Assembly (NCBI GenBank): GCA_023954375.1
Contig: JAMLIC010000007.1
Location: 174,144 to 238,143 of the forward strand
Length of the DNA: 64,000 bases
Direction of reading: 5' to 3'
Source: Planctomycetota bacterium
Lineage (GTDB): Bacteria > Planctomycetota > J058
This document shows, one piece after another, positions 35,728 through 44,899 of this stretch; positions within the stretch are counted from its first letter, which is position 1, and the number at the start of each line of letters is the position of its first letter. Below the pieces are notes generated by a model. It was not told the origin of the DNA. It was given only the letters and a program-made list of their open reading frames with translations, and ran no database searches. Both the position numbers and the translations under genes were made by a program.

Positions 35728-38700
35728 GTGACGACCCAGGGTTCCCACGCGTCGGCGACGGCCGAGGCGCCCCTCGGGCCCGAGGAGCGGCACCGGGTCC
35801 TCGTCCTGTGGAACCTCACCGAGGCCCCGTTCCCGCGGCACCGGAGCCTCGGGGACGTGCTGCTCGAGGTGATGGCCGCCCACGCGGACCGGCCGGCGCT
35901 CTTCGAGCCGGACGCCGATCCGGACGCCGATCCGGACGCCGACCCCGGCGGCGCCCACGTGACGCACGGCGCCCTGGCCCGGCGCGGCCTGCAGGCGGCG
36001 GCGATGCTCCGCGCCCTCGGCGCCGGCCCGGGCCGCGTCGTCGCCGTGGCCGCGGCACACCCGGCGCGCGCCGCCGAGGGCCTCCTCGGGGTGCTGTGGG
36101 CCGGCGCCGCGGTCGCGCCGCTCGACCCGGCGTGCCCCCCGGAGGCGCTCGCGCGCGCCCTGGCGCTCCTGTCGCCCGCCGTGGTGATCAGCGACGCGGA
36201 GGGGCGGGCGCGCCTCCCGCGGGCGCTGCCCACCTCGCTCTGGCTCGAGGGGCTGCCGCCCCCGCCCGACGCCGCCCCGCTCGCGCTCGCCCCGGGGCCC
36301 GCGGCGACGGACCCCGCGTTCGTCCTGCTCGCGCCGGGGGCGGCCACCGCGGTGGTGAGCAGCCACCGCGCGGCGGTGAACCTGCTCCACGCCCGCCTGA
36401 CCGCCCACGGGGCGCCCTCCCGCCTCCTCGCCCTCGCGCGCCCGGGCGCGGCCGCCTGGGCGGGGGCGCTCGTCTGGGCGCTCGGGGGGGGCGGGGCGTT
36501 CGTGCTGCTCCCGGGCGACGACCTCGACCTCCCGGCCGCGTGCCGCGCGCGCCTCGCCCGCGCGCGCGCGACCCACCTCGCGGCGCCGGCCCGCCGCTAC
36601 GCCGACCTCCTCGCCGGCGCGCGCGCGGACGACCTCGCGACGCTGCGCGGCGTCGTCGTCGACGCGGACGTCGTGACGTCGGGGGCGGCCTCGGGGGCGG
36701 AGGGGCGCCCGAGCGCCGGGGCACGGACGCACCTCGCCGCCCTGGCCCCGGCGGCGCGCCTGTGGTGCGCGCTCACGCCGCCGGGCGTGGCGGGCCCGGT
36801 CGCCAGCGCCGCGCTCGAGGCCGGGGCGGAGCCGGCGGCGATCGGACGCCCGCTGCAGAACGTCCGCTGCTACGTGCTCGACGCGCGCGGCGAGCCCACG
36901 CCGCCCGGCGCCGAGGGCGAGCTGTGGGTCGGCGGCGAGGCGGCGCCCACGGGCTATCTCGGCCGCCCCGACCTCGCCGTCGCGCGCGACCCCTTCCGCC
37001 GCGACGACCCGGAGGCGCGCATGGCCCGCACCGAGGTGCGCGCGCGCTGGCGCGACGACGGCGTCCTCGAGCTCGCCGCCGGGGGCGCCGCCGCGCCGCC
37101 GCCGGCGCGCGCGCCGCTCGCGCCGACGCAGGAGGTCTTCTGGCTGCACGAGCAGCTCGCGCCGGGGTCGACGGCCTACGCCGTGATCGCCTGCGCGCGG
37201 CTGCGCGGGGCGCTCGACCCGGCCGCGCTCTCGGCCGCGCTCGCCGCGCTCGCGCGCCGCCACGACGCCCTGCGCGTGCGCCTCGTGTCGGGGCCGGAGG
37301 GCGCCCCGCTCCAGGAGGTCGTCGCGCCTGGCGAGGCGCCCTTGCCGCTCGGCGCGCACGACGTCACGGCGGCGCCCGACCCGGGCCCGACCGCGCGCGC
37401 CCTCCTGCGCGAGGCGGCCCACGCGCCCCTGCCGCTCGACCGCGCCCCGCTGGGCCGCGCGCTCCTGGTGCGCACGGCGGAGCGCGAGCACCTGCTCGGG
37501 CTCGTCCTCCACCACGCCGTGAGCGACGGCACGTCGGTCCTCGTCCTGCTGGACGACCTCGCGGCCCTCTACGCCGCCGCCCGCGCCGGCGCCGACCTCG
37601 ACCGCGCGCTCCCGCCGGCCCGCGGCTGGCTCGACGCGGCGCGGGCCCTGCGCGCGCGGCTCGCGGCGAGCGAGGCCGACCTGGTCGCCCGCTGGCGCGA
37701 GCGCCTCGACGGGGCCCCGCCGCCCGTGGGCGTCCCGGGCGACCGGCCGGCCGCCGACCGCCCGGCCGGCCCGCGCGTGGCCGGCCGCGTCGCGCGCGAC
37801 CTCGACGAGGCGCTCACCGCGCGCCTGCGGGCGGCGTGCCGCGCGCAGGGGGCGACGCCGGCGGCGCTGGCCCTCGCGGCGCTCGAGCTCGTCCTGCACC
37901 GCTGGACCGGGGAGACCGACCTGGTCCTCGGCGCGGCCGTGTCGCTGCGCGACCGGGCCGACGTCGCGCGGACGGTCGGCTGCCTCGTCGGCGCGGCGCT
38001 CGTGCGCGGCGCGGTCGCCCCCGACCGGCCGTTCGCCGACCTCCTCCGCGGGGCGCGGGCGGCGCTCCTCGACGCGATGTCCGACGCGCTCGTCCCGCTC
38101 CCGTCGCTCCTCCCCGCCCTCGGCCGCCCCGGCCCCGGGCTGCGCGTCCTGTTCAACGCGCTGCCGCCGCGCCCGCCGCTCGAGGGCTGGGACGGGCTCG
38201 AGGCCGACCTGCTCGACGTCGAGGACCCGGGCGCCCCGTTCGACGCGACCGTCTACGTGCAGGAGCGGGGCGCGCGCCTGCGCCTCGAGGTCGTCCACGA
38301 CGCCTGGCAGCTGACGGCGCCGCGCGCCGCCGCGCTCGCGGCCCAGCTCGAGGCCGCCCTGCGCCAGGCCGTCGACGACCCGGCGCGCGCCGTGAGCGAC
38401 TTCGACCTCGTCACGGACGACGCGCGGGCGCAGCTCCCCGACCCGGGGAGGCCGCTCCCGGCGACGGACGACGCCGGGGCGCTCGACGGCGCGGTCGAGG
38501 CCCAGGCCGCGCGCGCGCCGCGCCGCCTGGCGCTCGTCGACCCGCGGCGGGCCTGGACCTACGCCCACGTCGTCCTTCGCGCGCGCGACCTCGCCCGCGA
38601 CCTGCGCGGCGCGGGCGTCGCGCCGGGCGCCCGCGTCGCCGTGTGGGCCCACCGCGGGGCGCCGCTGGCGGCGGCGCTCCTCGGCGTGCTGCACGCCCGG

Positions 38701-41076
38701 GCGACCTTCGCCGTGCTCGACCCCGAGCAGCCGGCCGCGCGCCTGGCGGCCCAGGTCGCCGTCCTGCGGCCGGCGGCGCTCGTCGTGCTCGACGAGGCGC
38801 CGCCGCCGCCGCCCGAGGTCCTGGCCGCGGCCGGCGGCGCGGCGCGGGTGCCGCTCGTGGCCGACGCCGCTCCGCGTCCGGACGACGACCCGGCCCCGCC
38901 GCCCGGTCCGGCCGCGCCCGCCTACGTCGCCTTCACCTCGGGCACCACCGGCGCGCCGAAGGCGGTCGTCGGCGCGCACGGCCCCGTGCTCCACTTCCTC
39001 GCCTGGCAGCGGGCGCGCTTCGCGCTCGGGCCCGAGGACCGCGTGGCGGTCCTCTCCGGCCTCGGGCACGACCCGCTCCTGCGCGACCTGTTCGCGCCGC
39101 TCGCCGCCGGCGCGTCGGCCCGCGTCCCCGACCCGGCCGTCCGCCGCGACCCGGCCCGGCTCCTCGCGTGGCTGCGCGACGAGCGCGTCACGGTGGCCCA
39201 CGTCACGCCGGGGCTCCTCGACCTGCTCGCGGCGGCGCCGGCGAGGAGCGACGTGGCCCTCCCCGACCTGCGGCTCGTCTTCAGCGGCGGCGACCGGCTC
39301 ACGCGGGCCCACGCCGCGGCCCTGTCGCGCCTCGCCCCGACCGCGCGCCTCGTGAGCCTCTACGGCACGACCGAGACGCCCCAGGGCGTGGGCGCGTTCG
39401 ACGTGGACGCCGACGACGACCCCGCGGCGGGCTGCCCCTCGGCCGTCGTCCCCGCCGGCCGCGGGATCGAGGGGGTGCAGCTGCTCGTGCTCCGGCCTGG
39501 CGGCCGCCCGGCCGGGGTGGGCGAGCTGGGCGAGGTCCACGTCCGCACGCCGCACCTGACGCTCGGCTACCTCGACGACCCCGAGGGCACGCGCGCGCGC
39601 TGGCTGCCGGGCCCCATGTTCCGCACGGGGGACCTCGGCCGCTACCGGCCCGACGGCGCCGTGGAGCTCGTCGGCCGCGCCGACCGGCAGGTGAAGGTGC
39701 GCGGGCACCGCGTCGAGCTGGGCGAGGTCGAGGCGGCCCTGCAGGCCCTGCCGGGCGTCGAGCGGGCGGTGGCCGCCGTGCGCGAAGGAGACCGCGGGCC
39801 GCGCCTGCTCGCCTGGGCGAAGGCCCTCGCGCCCGGGCTCGACGGCGCCGCCCTGCGGCGCGCGCTCGCGGCGGCGCTCCCCGCGCCGGCGGTGCCGACG
39901 GCCGTGGTCGTCGTCGAGGGCCCGTGGCCGCTCACCCCCAACGGCAAGGTGGACGTGGCCCGCCTGCCGGCGCCGGACGAGGCGCCTTCGCCGGTGAAGC
40001 GCGCGGCCCCGCGCACGCAGCTCGAGGAGCGGCTCGCGGCGCTGTGGGCCCGCCTGCTCGAGCGCGAGCAGGTGGGCGTCGACGAGGACTTCTTCGCCCT
40101 CGGCGGCCACTCGCTCCTCGCCGTGCGCATGCTCGCCGCGGTGGGCGACGCGCTCGGGGTCGTCGTGCCGGTGGCCACCCTCCAGCGCGCGCCGACGATC
40201 GCCGGCCTGGCGCGCGCCCTGCACGCGCTGGAGGCGGGCCCCGAGGAGCCGCTCGTCGTCGAGGTGCGGCGCGGCGACCCCGGCGTCGCGCCGCTGTGGC
40301 TCCTCCACCCGGCCGGCGGCCACGTCGTCTTCGGCCGCCGGCTGGCCGCCGGGATCGACCCCGCGCGCCCGGTGCTCGGGCTCCAGGCGCAGGGCCTCGA
40401 CGGGCGGCGCCCGCCCCTGCGCACGGTCGAGGCCATGATCGACCGCTACCTGCCGCTGGTCCGCGAGCGCCAGCCGCGCGGCCCCTACCACCTCGTCGGC
40501 CCCTCGTTCGGCGGGCTGCTGGCGTGGGAGCTGGCGCGGCGCCTCGCGGCCGAGGGCGAGGAGGTGGCGCTCCTGGCCCTGCTCGACACGTTCGCGCCGG
40601 GCTACCCGCGCACGCTGCCCCCCCACCGGCGAGCCATGGACCACGCGCTGGCGCTCTGGCGGCGCGACGCGGCCGGCCGCCGGCGCTACCTCGAGGAGCG
40701 GCTCGCGGCCCTGCGCGCGCGGCTGCGGGGCCGCGGGCCCCGGCGGTTCCAGGTGCGCGACGCCGCGCCCGCCGCGGCCGCGGACGACGGGGCGCTCGTC
40801 GACGTCGTCCGCCGGGTCGTCGAGGCCAACTACGAGGCGTCGGCGCGCCACGCGCCGGGGGTCCACGACGGGCCGGTGCTCCTCGTGCGGGCCGCGCGGC
40901 GCCCCTGGATGCCGGGCCTCGGCTTCGACGACCCGCTCAACGGCTGGGGCCCGCTGGCGCGCGGCCGCGTGGAGACGCGCCTCGTCGACGCGACCCACCA
41001 GGCCCTGCTCGACCCGCCGGCGGTGGAGGTGGTGGCCGCGCACCTCGACGCGGCGCTCAGGGCGCTGGGGCGCTGA
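35728..41076 (+). CDS. NRPS: dead adenylation - condensation - adenylation - carrier - thioesterase
   Basis: 1782 residues. (1) About 20-455: an adenylation-like region with the usual linker ('LWNLTEAPFPRHRSL') and A6 'GELWVGGEAAPTGYLG' but no A3 glycine-rich motif, no 'YGPTE', no 'TGD' and no A10 Lys, so it should be inactive. (2) Condensation domain about 460-885 with HHAVSDG near 595. (3) Intact adenylation domain about 890-1420: A3 'TSGTTGAPK' near 1069, 'GHDPLLRDLFAPL' and 'YGTTETPQG', forms that recall Lys2-type aminoadipate-activating domains, and A10 'NGKVD'. (4) Carrier about 1430-1505 with 'LGGHSLLAVR'. (5) Thioesterase about 1520-1782 with 'GPSFGG' (Ser near 1593), 'LLDTFAPG' and 'THQALLD'. 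The logical role is to join an upstream-charged amino acid to a second one and release the product. GTG start at 35728. Confidence 0.9.
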   Translation: MTTQGSHASATAEAPLGPEERHRVLVLWNLTEAPFPRHRSLGDVLLEVMAAHADRPALFEPDADPDADPDADPGGAHVTHGALARRGLQAAAMLRALGAGPGRVVAVAAAHPARAAEGLLGVLWAGAAVAPLDPACPPEALARALALLSPAVVISDAEGRARLPRALPTSLWLEGLPPPPDAAPLALAPGPAATDPAFVLLAPGAATAVVSSHRAAVNLLHARLTAHGAPSRLLALARPGAAAWAGALVWALGGGGAFVLLPGDDLDLPAACRARLARARATHLAAPARRYADLLAGARADDLATLRGVVVDADVVTSGAASGAEGRPSAGARTHLAALAPAARLWCALTPPGVAGPVASAALEAGAEPAAIGRPLQNVRCYVLDARGEPTPPGAEGELWVGGEAAPTGYLGRPDLAVARDPFRRDDPEARMARTEVRARWRDDGVLELAAGGAAAPPPARAPLAPTQEVFWLHEQLAPGSTAYAVIACARLRGALDPAALSAALAALARRHDALRVRLVSGPEGAPLQEVVAPGEAPLPLGAHDVTAAPDPGPTARALLREAAHAPLPLDRAPLGRALLVRTAEREHLLGLVLHHAVSDGTSVLVLLDDLAALYAAARAGADLDRALPPARGWLDAARALRARLAASEADLVARWRERLDGAPPPVGVPGDRPAADRPAGPRVAGRVARDLDEALTARLRAACRAQGATPAALALAALELVLHRWTGETDLVLGAAVSLRDRADVARTVGCLVGAALVRGAVAPDRPFADLLRGARAALLDAMSDALVPLPSLLPALGRPGPGLRVLFNALPPRPPLEGWDGLEADLLDVEDPGAPFDATVYVQERGARLRLEVVHDAWQLTAPRAAALAAQLEAALRQAVDDPARAVSDFDLVTDDARAQLPDPGRPLPATDDAGALDGAVEAQAARAPRRLALVDPRRAWTYAHVVLRARDLARDLRGAGVAPGARVAVWAHRGAPLAAALLGVLHARATFAVLDPEQPAARLAAQVAVLRPAALVVLDEAPPPPPEVLAAAGGAARVPLVADAAPRPDDDPAPPPGPAAPAYVAFTSGTTGAPKAVVGAHGPVLHFLAWQRARFALGPEDRVAVLSGLGHDPLLRDLFAPLAAGASARVPDPAVRRDPARLLAWLRDERVTVAHVTPGLLDLLAAAPARSDVALPDLRLVFSGGDRLTRAHAAALSRLAPTARLVSLYGTTETPQGVGAFDVDADDDPAAGCPSAVVPAGRGIEGVQLLVLRPGGRPAGVGELGEVHVRTPHLTLGYLDDPEGTRARWLPGPMFRTGDLGRYRPDGAVELVGRADRQVKVRGHRVELGEVEAALQALPGVERAVAAVREGDRGPRLLAWAKALAPGLDGAALRRALAAALPAPAVPTAVVVVEGPWPLTPNGKVDVARLPAPDEAPSPVKRAAPRTQLEERLAALWARLLEREQVGVDEDFFALGGHSLLAVRMLAAVGDALGVVVPVATLQRAPTIAGLARALHALEAGPEEPLVVEVRRGDPGVAPLWLLHPAGGHVVFGRRLAAGIDPARPVLGLQAQGLDGRRPPLRTVEAMIDRYLPLVRERQPRGPYHLVGPSFGGLLAWELARRLAAEGEEVALLALLDTFAPGYPRTLPPHRRAMDHALALWRRDAAGRRRYLEERLAALRARLRGRGPRRFQVRDAAPAAAADDGALVDVVRRVVEANYEASARHAPGVHDGPVLLVRAARRPWMPGLGFDDPLNGWGPLARGRVETRLVDATHQALLDPPAVEVVAAHLDAALRALGR
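35907..35947 (+). repeat. 12-bp tandem repeat in the NRPS N-terminus
   Basis: GACGCCGATCCG repeated about three times encodes a Asp-Ala-Asp-Pro tract within the inactive adenylation region. Confidence 0.7.
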
Positions 41077-41797
41077 CGTCGTCGCCGCGCCGCTGCAGGC
41101 GGAGCGCCGCGAACCAGCAGAGGGAGGCCCAGGCCGCCCCCACGCACCAGCCCGCCAGCACGTCGGTCGGGTAGTGGACGCCGACGACGACGCGCGACAC
41201 CCCGACGAGCAGCGCGAGGCCCAGGGCCACGGCCAGCGCGTAGAGCTTCTCGGACCGGCGCGGGAGCAGCCGCGCGAGGACGGCGCCGAGCGTCAGGTAG
41301 ACGACCGCGGCCTGCAGGGCGTGACCGCTGGGGAAGCTGGGGCTCATGACGGCGTCGAGGTGCGGCACGAGGTCGGGCCGCGCGCGCTCGAACAGCCCCT
41401 TGAGGCTCCAGGTGAGCGCCGAGCCGCCGGCGAGCGCGAGCCCGAGCAGCCCGGCCTCGGGCCAGCTCCGGCGGAGCCCCAGCCAGCCGGCCGCGACCAG
41501 CGTGAAGATCACCAGGACGACCGTGCTCCCGAGCGCCGTCACGTCGCGGGCGGCGTCGCTCAGCCACGCGGGCCCGAGGAGGCGGCCGGGGTCGTCCGGG
41601 TGGCGCAGGGCCAGGACCGCCTGCTCGTCGAGCCGCTGGACCGCGTCCGCGTTCACGATGCCGGCGAGGAGGATGAACCCCAGCAGGCCGGCGACCACCA
41701 GCGCCGCGCCGAGGAGCAGGGCGAGCTCGCGGCGCGCCAGCGCGCCCTCGGCGGCCGCGGCGGCACCGTCGACCTGGCGAGGCGCGCGGCGCTCCAT
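41057..41797 (-). CDS. PAP2-family membrane phosphatase
   Basis: 246 residues, six hydrophobic helices. All three motifs of the PAP2/phosphatidic acid phosphatase family are present: 'KGLFERARPD' (motif 1), 'SFPSGHA' (motif 2) and 'SRVVVGVHYPTDVLAG' (motif 3, catalytic His). Such enzymes dephosphorylate lipid phosphates or isoprenyl pyrophosphates on the outer face of the inner membrane. The ATG at 41797 precedes a short basic N-terminus; longer frames upstream have no family character. The 3' end overlaps the convergent NRPS gene by 20 bases. Confidence 0.9.
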   Translation of the reverse strand: MERRAPRQVDGAAAAAEGALARRELALLLGAALVVAGLLGFILLAGIVNADAVQRLDEQAVLALRHPDDPGRLLGPAWLSDAARDVTALGSTVVLVIFTLVAAGWLGLRRSWPEAGLLGLALAGGSALTWSLKGLFERARPDLVPHLDAVMSPSFPSGHALQAAVVYLTLGAVLARLLPRRSEKLYALAVALGLALLVGVSRVVVGVHYPTDVLAGWCVGAAWASLCWFAALRLQRRGDDVSAPAP

Positions 41798-41885
41798 GCC
41801 CCGATGCTCGCCTCGCGCCGCCCCCGCGCAACCCGCGCCGCGCTGCCGTAGGATCCGGTGCGCCCGCGGAGCGGGGGGAGGCGGC

Positions 41886-42578
41886 ATGGGGCTCGACGAC
41901 ATCCTGGGCGGCCTGAGGGGGCGGACCTACTCGACGGCGACCGACCGCGAGGAGGCGGCCAAGGCGCTCACCGAGAAGTGCGGCTACGCCGCCGCGGCGC
42001 TGACGATCCTGCCGATCCCGCTCTCGGAGGTGATCGCGGTCATGCCCCTGCACGTGGGCATGGTCATGGGGATCGGGCAGATCTACCAGGTCGAGCTGAC
42101 GCGCGACTCGGCGACGCAGCTCGTCCTGCGGATCGGCGCGACGGTCGGCCTGTCGCTCATGGGCAGCCGCCTGGCGACCACCGCGGCCAAGATCCTCCTC
42201 CCCGGGCTCGGCGGGATCATCAGCGCGCCGTTCATGTACGCCTCGACGCTGGCGATCGGCATGGTCGCGCGCGTCTACTTCGAGTCGCAGGGGCAGGTGA
42301 GCGACGAGGACATGAAGGCCGTCTACCAGGCCGCGCTGAAGAAGGCCAAGCAGAGCTTCGACCCGGCGAGGGCGAAGTCGGCCGAGGCGCAGGGCCTGGC
42401 CCAGGACGCGGCGAGCGCGGCCAAGGACGACCCCGAGGCGGCCGCGGCGCAGGCGGCCGCGCAGGCCCCGGAGGACCCGGTCGCGCGGCTCGAGCGGCTC
42501 AAGGCGATGAAGGACAAGGGGCTCATCGACGACGCCGAGTTCGAGGCGACCAAGAAGCGGATCCTCGCGGAGCTGTAG
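41886..42578 (+). CDS. DUF697-like membrane protein with C-terminal SHOCT domain
   Basis: 230 residues. The N-terminal 140 residues resemble DUF697 (the membrane part of YcjF-type GTPase-associated proteins): 'CGYAAAALTILPIPLSEVIA' and 'MPLHVGMVMGIGQIYQVEL', followed by two hydrophobic hairpins. After a charged Ala/Gln-rich coiled stretch, the last 35 residues 'ARLERLKAMKDKGLIDDAEF' to 'KKRILAEL' are a SHOCT domain, a short oligomerising helical pair. GGGGAGG lies five bases before the ATG. Its stop is four bases before the PLP-enzyme start, so the two are probably one operon, although their functions do not obviously match. Confidence 0.85.
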   Translation: MGLDDILGGLRGRTYSTATDREEAAKALTEKCGYAAAALTILPIPLSEVIAVMPLHVGMVMGIGQIYQVELTRDSATQLVLRIGATVGLSLMGSRLATTAAKILLPGLGGIISAPFMYASTLAIGMVARVYFESQGQVSDEDMKAVYQAALKKAKQSFDPARAKSAEAQGLAQDAASAAKDDPEAAAAQAAAQAPEDPVARLERLKAMKDKGLIDDAEFEATKKRILAEL

Positions 42579-42582
42579 CCCC

Positions 42583-43689
42583 ATGCCCCCCCGCCCGCTC
42601 CCGCCGCCGATCGTCGCCACGTCGAACTTCCGCTTCGCCGACACGGCCGAGCTCGAGCGCGCCCTGCGCCGCGACGGCCACATGTACTCGCGCTGGGACA
42701 ACCCCACCGTCGAGGCGGCCGAGGCGCGGGTCTCGGCGCTCACGGGGGCCGAGGCGACGCTCTGCTTCGGCTCGGGCATGGCGGCGATCTCGACCGCGCT
42801 CCTCGCGGGCCTGGCCGAGCGGCCGCGCCTCTACTGCCAGGCGCAGGTCTACGGCGGCACCTACGAGCTCGCGGCGGAGCTCCTCCCGCGCTGGGGCGTC
42901 GAGGTGGCGTGGTTCGAGCCGGAGACCTGGCCCGACGTCGTCCGCGGCGAGGCGGGCGTCGTCTTCATCGAGACCCCGACCAACCCGACCCTGCGCTGCG
43001 TCGACGTCGCCGCCCTCGCAGAGGCGGCGCACGCCTGCGGGGCGCTCCTCTTCGTCGACAACACGTTCGCCACGCCGATCAACCAGCGGCCGCTGGCCCT
43101 GGGCGCCGACGTGGAGCTCCACTCGGCGACGAAGTACCTGGGCGGCCACCACGACCTGCTGGCCGGGACGGTCTCCGGCTCGCGCGCGTTCGTCGAGCGG
43201 CTGTGGAGGCACCGGAAGCTCCTGGGCGGGATCCTCGACCCCTTCCCCGCCTTCCTCCTCCACCGCGGGCTCGAGACGCTCGAGGTGCGCGTCGCGCGCC
43301 AGAACGCCACCGCGCTCGCGCTCGCGGCGTGGCTCGAGGCGCAGCCGAGCGTCGGCCGCGTGTTCCACCCGGGGCTCCCCTCGCACCCGGACCACGCGCT
43401 CGCCGCGCGGCAGATGACCGGCTTCGGCGGCATGCTCGCCTTCGAGGTGCCCGGCGGCCGCGACGCGGCCGTGCGCGTCGTCGACGCCCTGGAGGCGATC
43501 CCGCTCGCCGCCAGCCTCGGCGGCACGGGGTCGCTCGCCTGCATGCCGGTGAACACGTCGCACGTGGGCGTGCCGGAGGCGGAGCGGCGGCGCCTGGGGG
43601 TCGGCGACGGCCTCGTGCGCCTGTCGGTCGGCGTGGAGCCGCTCGAGGCCCTACGCGACGACCTGGCGCGGGCGCTCGCGCAGGCCTGA
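42583..43689 (+). CDS. Cys/Met-metabolism PLP-dependent enzyme (gamma-synthase/lyase family)
   Basis: 368 residues of the cystathionine gamma-synthase / methionine gamma-lyase fold. Landmarks: 'YSRWDNPTVEAAEARV', 'CFGSGMAAIS', 'FIETPTNPTLR', 'FVDNTFATPI', and the PLP-binding Lys184 in 'HSATKYLGGHHD'. The C-terminal 'VRLSVGVEPLEALRDDLARA' is the family ending. It would act on sulfur amino acids or O-acylated homoserine in the cytosol; the exact reaction (gamma-lyase, gamma-synthase or sulfhydrylase) cannot be decided. The ATG at 42583 gives an N-terminus slightly shorter than in many relatives, which often have about 20 extra residues. Confidence 0.92.
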   Translation: MPPRPLPPPIVATSNFRFADTAELERALRRDGHMYSRWDNPTVEAAEARVSALTGAEATLCFGSGMAAISTALLAGLAERPRLYCQAQVYGGTYELAAELLPRWGVEVAWFEPETWPDVVRGEAGVVFIETPTNPTLRCVDVAALAEAAHACGALLFVDNTFATPINQRPLALGADVELHSATKYLGGHHDLLAGTVSGSRAFVERLWRHRKLLGGILDPFPAFLLHRGLETLEVRVARQNATALALAAWLEAQPSVGRVFHPGLPSHPDHALAARQMTGFGGMLAFEVPGGRDAAVRVVDALEAIPLAASLGGTGSLACMPVNTSHVGVPEAERRRLGVGDGLVRLSVGVEPLEALRDDLARALAQA

Positions 43690-43815
43690 CGCCGGCCCGC
43701 CCGCGGTCCGTCGCGGTCCGCCCCCGGACCGTGCGTCGCGTCGAGGCACGGCCGCGCAAGGACTTTCGCAGGGCACGAGGCTCGCTCCTCCTCGTCGGCG
43801 GAACGGAGGAGGCCC

Positions 43816-44385
43816 ATGTCGACGATCCACGAGGCCGCCGCCCACCTGGTCCTGCCCGCCCTCGTCTTCGCCGAGCCGGCCCGCACGGCGCGGCGGCTGA
43901 CCGGGCCCGAGAAGGGCGCCTTCCTGGGCAAGGACCTGTGGCGGCTGGCGGCGAAGTTCGCCGACGACGAGGCGGACGACGTCGACCTCGCCGCCCTCCC
44001 GCCGAAGGGCGCGAGCGCCTGGGTCGAGCGGGTGGCCGACGTCGCGGCCGTCGTCGTGCGCTTCCCCTCGCCGCGCCAGGAGGGCGAGGCCCACGCCGCC
44101 GTGATCGTCCCCACGCGCAACCGCTGGCTGCCGTTCCTGCCCGGCGGCGCGCGCTACTTCACGCTCGAGCGCACCTTCGACGAGCGCGGCCGCGCCGGCA
44201 CGGCGATCGGCGAGTGGACGGGCGAGTGGATCCGCGTCGACTTCGGCCCGGGCCCCCAGGCCTCGGATAAGGACGGCTTCCTCGACGCGATCGAGCGCGT
44301 GCTCGCCGGCACGCGCCGCCCCGAGGGCGCCGCGCCGCGCCCGGTGCCGGAGCACGTCCTGCGGATCATCGAGCGGGCGGCCTGA
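43816..44385 (+). CDS. Protein of unknown function
   Basis: 189 residues, soluble, no known motif. The sequence is well-formed: 'KGAFLGKDLWRLAAKFADDE', an acidic turn, 'RFPSPRQEGEAHAAVIVPTR', and 'RYFTLERTFDERGRAGTAIG' followed by 'EWTGEWIRVDFGP', suggesting a small alpha/beta domain with a conserved Trp/Glu patch. GGAGGA five bases before the ATG makes the start firm. It is convergent with the ACT-domain gene, with one base between the stops. Confidence 0.72.
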   Translation: MSTIHEAAAHLVLPALVFAEPARTARRLTGPEKGAFLGKDLWRLAAKFADDEADDVDLAALPPKGASAWVERVADVAAVVVRFPSPRQEGEAHAAVIVPTRNRWLPFLPGGARYFTLERTFDERGRAGTAIGEWTGEWIRVDFGPGPQASDKDGFLDAIERVLAGTRRPEGAAPRPVPEHVLRIIERAA

Positions 44386-44386
44386 C

Positions 44387-44875
44387 CTACCAGATGTAGT
44401 CGAGGCCCAGGTGCTGCGCGCCGAGCGCCTCGCCGCGGCTCGTGCTGTCGTCGATCGTGCGCTGCGTGGCCACGCGGTGGCCGGCCTCCTGCAGGAGCGC
44501 CTCGGCCCGGGCCGGGTCGTCGACCGTGAGCACGCACAGCGACTTGCCCTGGACCCGCGTGACGAACGCGTAGAGGTGCTCGACGTTGACGCCCGCGCCC
44601 GCCAGGGTGCGCAGGATCGGCGCCAGCCCGCCCACCTGGTCGACGACCTCGACGACGACGACGTCCTCGAGCGTCACCTCGAGGCCGGCGGCGCGCAGGG
44701 CCTCGAGCGCCGCTCCCGGCGCGCTGACGATCATGTGCGCGTCGCCCTTCGCGCCGTCGCCGCGCGCGTAGACCTCGAGCGCCTTCATGTCGACGCTGGC
44801 CCGGGCGAGCGCGCGCACCGCCTCCTCCAGGGTGCCGGGGCGGTTGGGCAGCGAGAGCCGCACCTGCTGGATCAC
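44387..44875 (-). CDS. Double ACT-domain protein
   Basis: 162 residues with two tandem ACT domains and little else. The first starts 'QVRLSLPNRPGTLEEAVRAL' and the second has 'GGLAPILRTLAGAGVNVEHL' then 'YAFVTRVQGKSLCVLTVDDP'. ACT domains bind amino acids and regulate metabolic enzymes. Stand-alone double ACT proteins are usually amino-acid sensors whose target is not encoded nearby. It is the last gene of the operon with the CoaB-GNAT-Nudix fusion, 24 bases downstream of it. ATG start at 44875 with 'GGAGGACAGG' ahead. Confidence 0.88.
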   Translation of the reverse strand: MIQQVRLSLPNRPGTLEEAVRALARASVDMKALEVYARGDGAKGDAHMIVSAPGAALEALRAAGLEVTLEDVVVVEVVDQVGGLAPILRTLAGAGVNVEHLYAFVTRVQGKSLCVLTVDDPARAEALLQEAGHRVATQRTIDDSTSRGEALGAQHLGLDYIW

Positions 44876-44899
44876 GGGCCTGTCCTCCGACGGGACATC

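Noticed and set aside
36800..37110. Reading the end of the first NRPS adenylation region as frameshifted
   Set aside because: The frame is continuous and A6-like sequence is present; missing motifs are substitutions or deletions within one frame, so it is degenerate, not frame-broken.
33522..41174. Very long open frames overlapping the molybdoenzyme and NRPS genes (2550 codons on +, and 2218 codons on - at 34387-41043)
   Set aside because: They are by-products of extreme GC content; their translations are Arg/Pro/Gly/His-rich without domain motifs, whereas the chosen frames carry intact family signatures.
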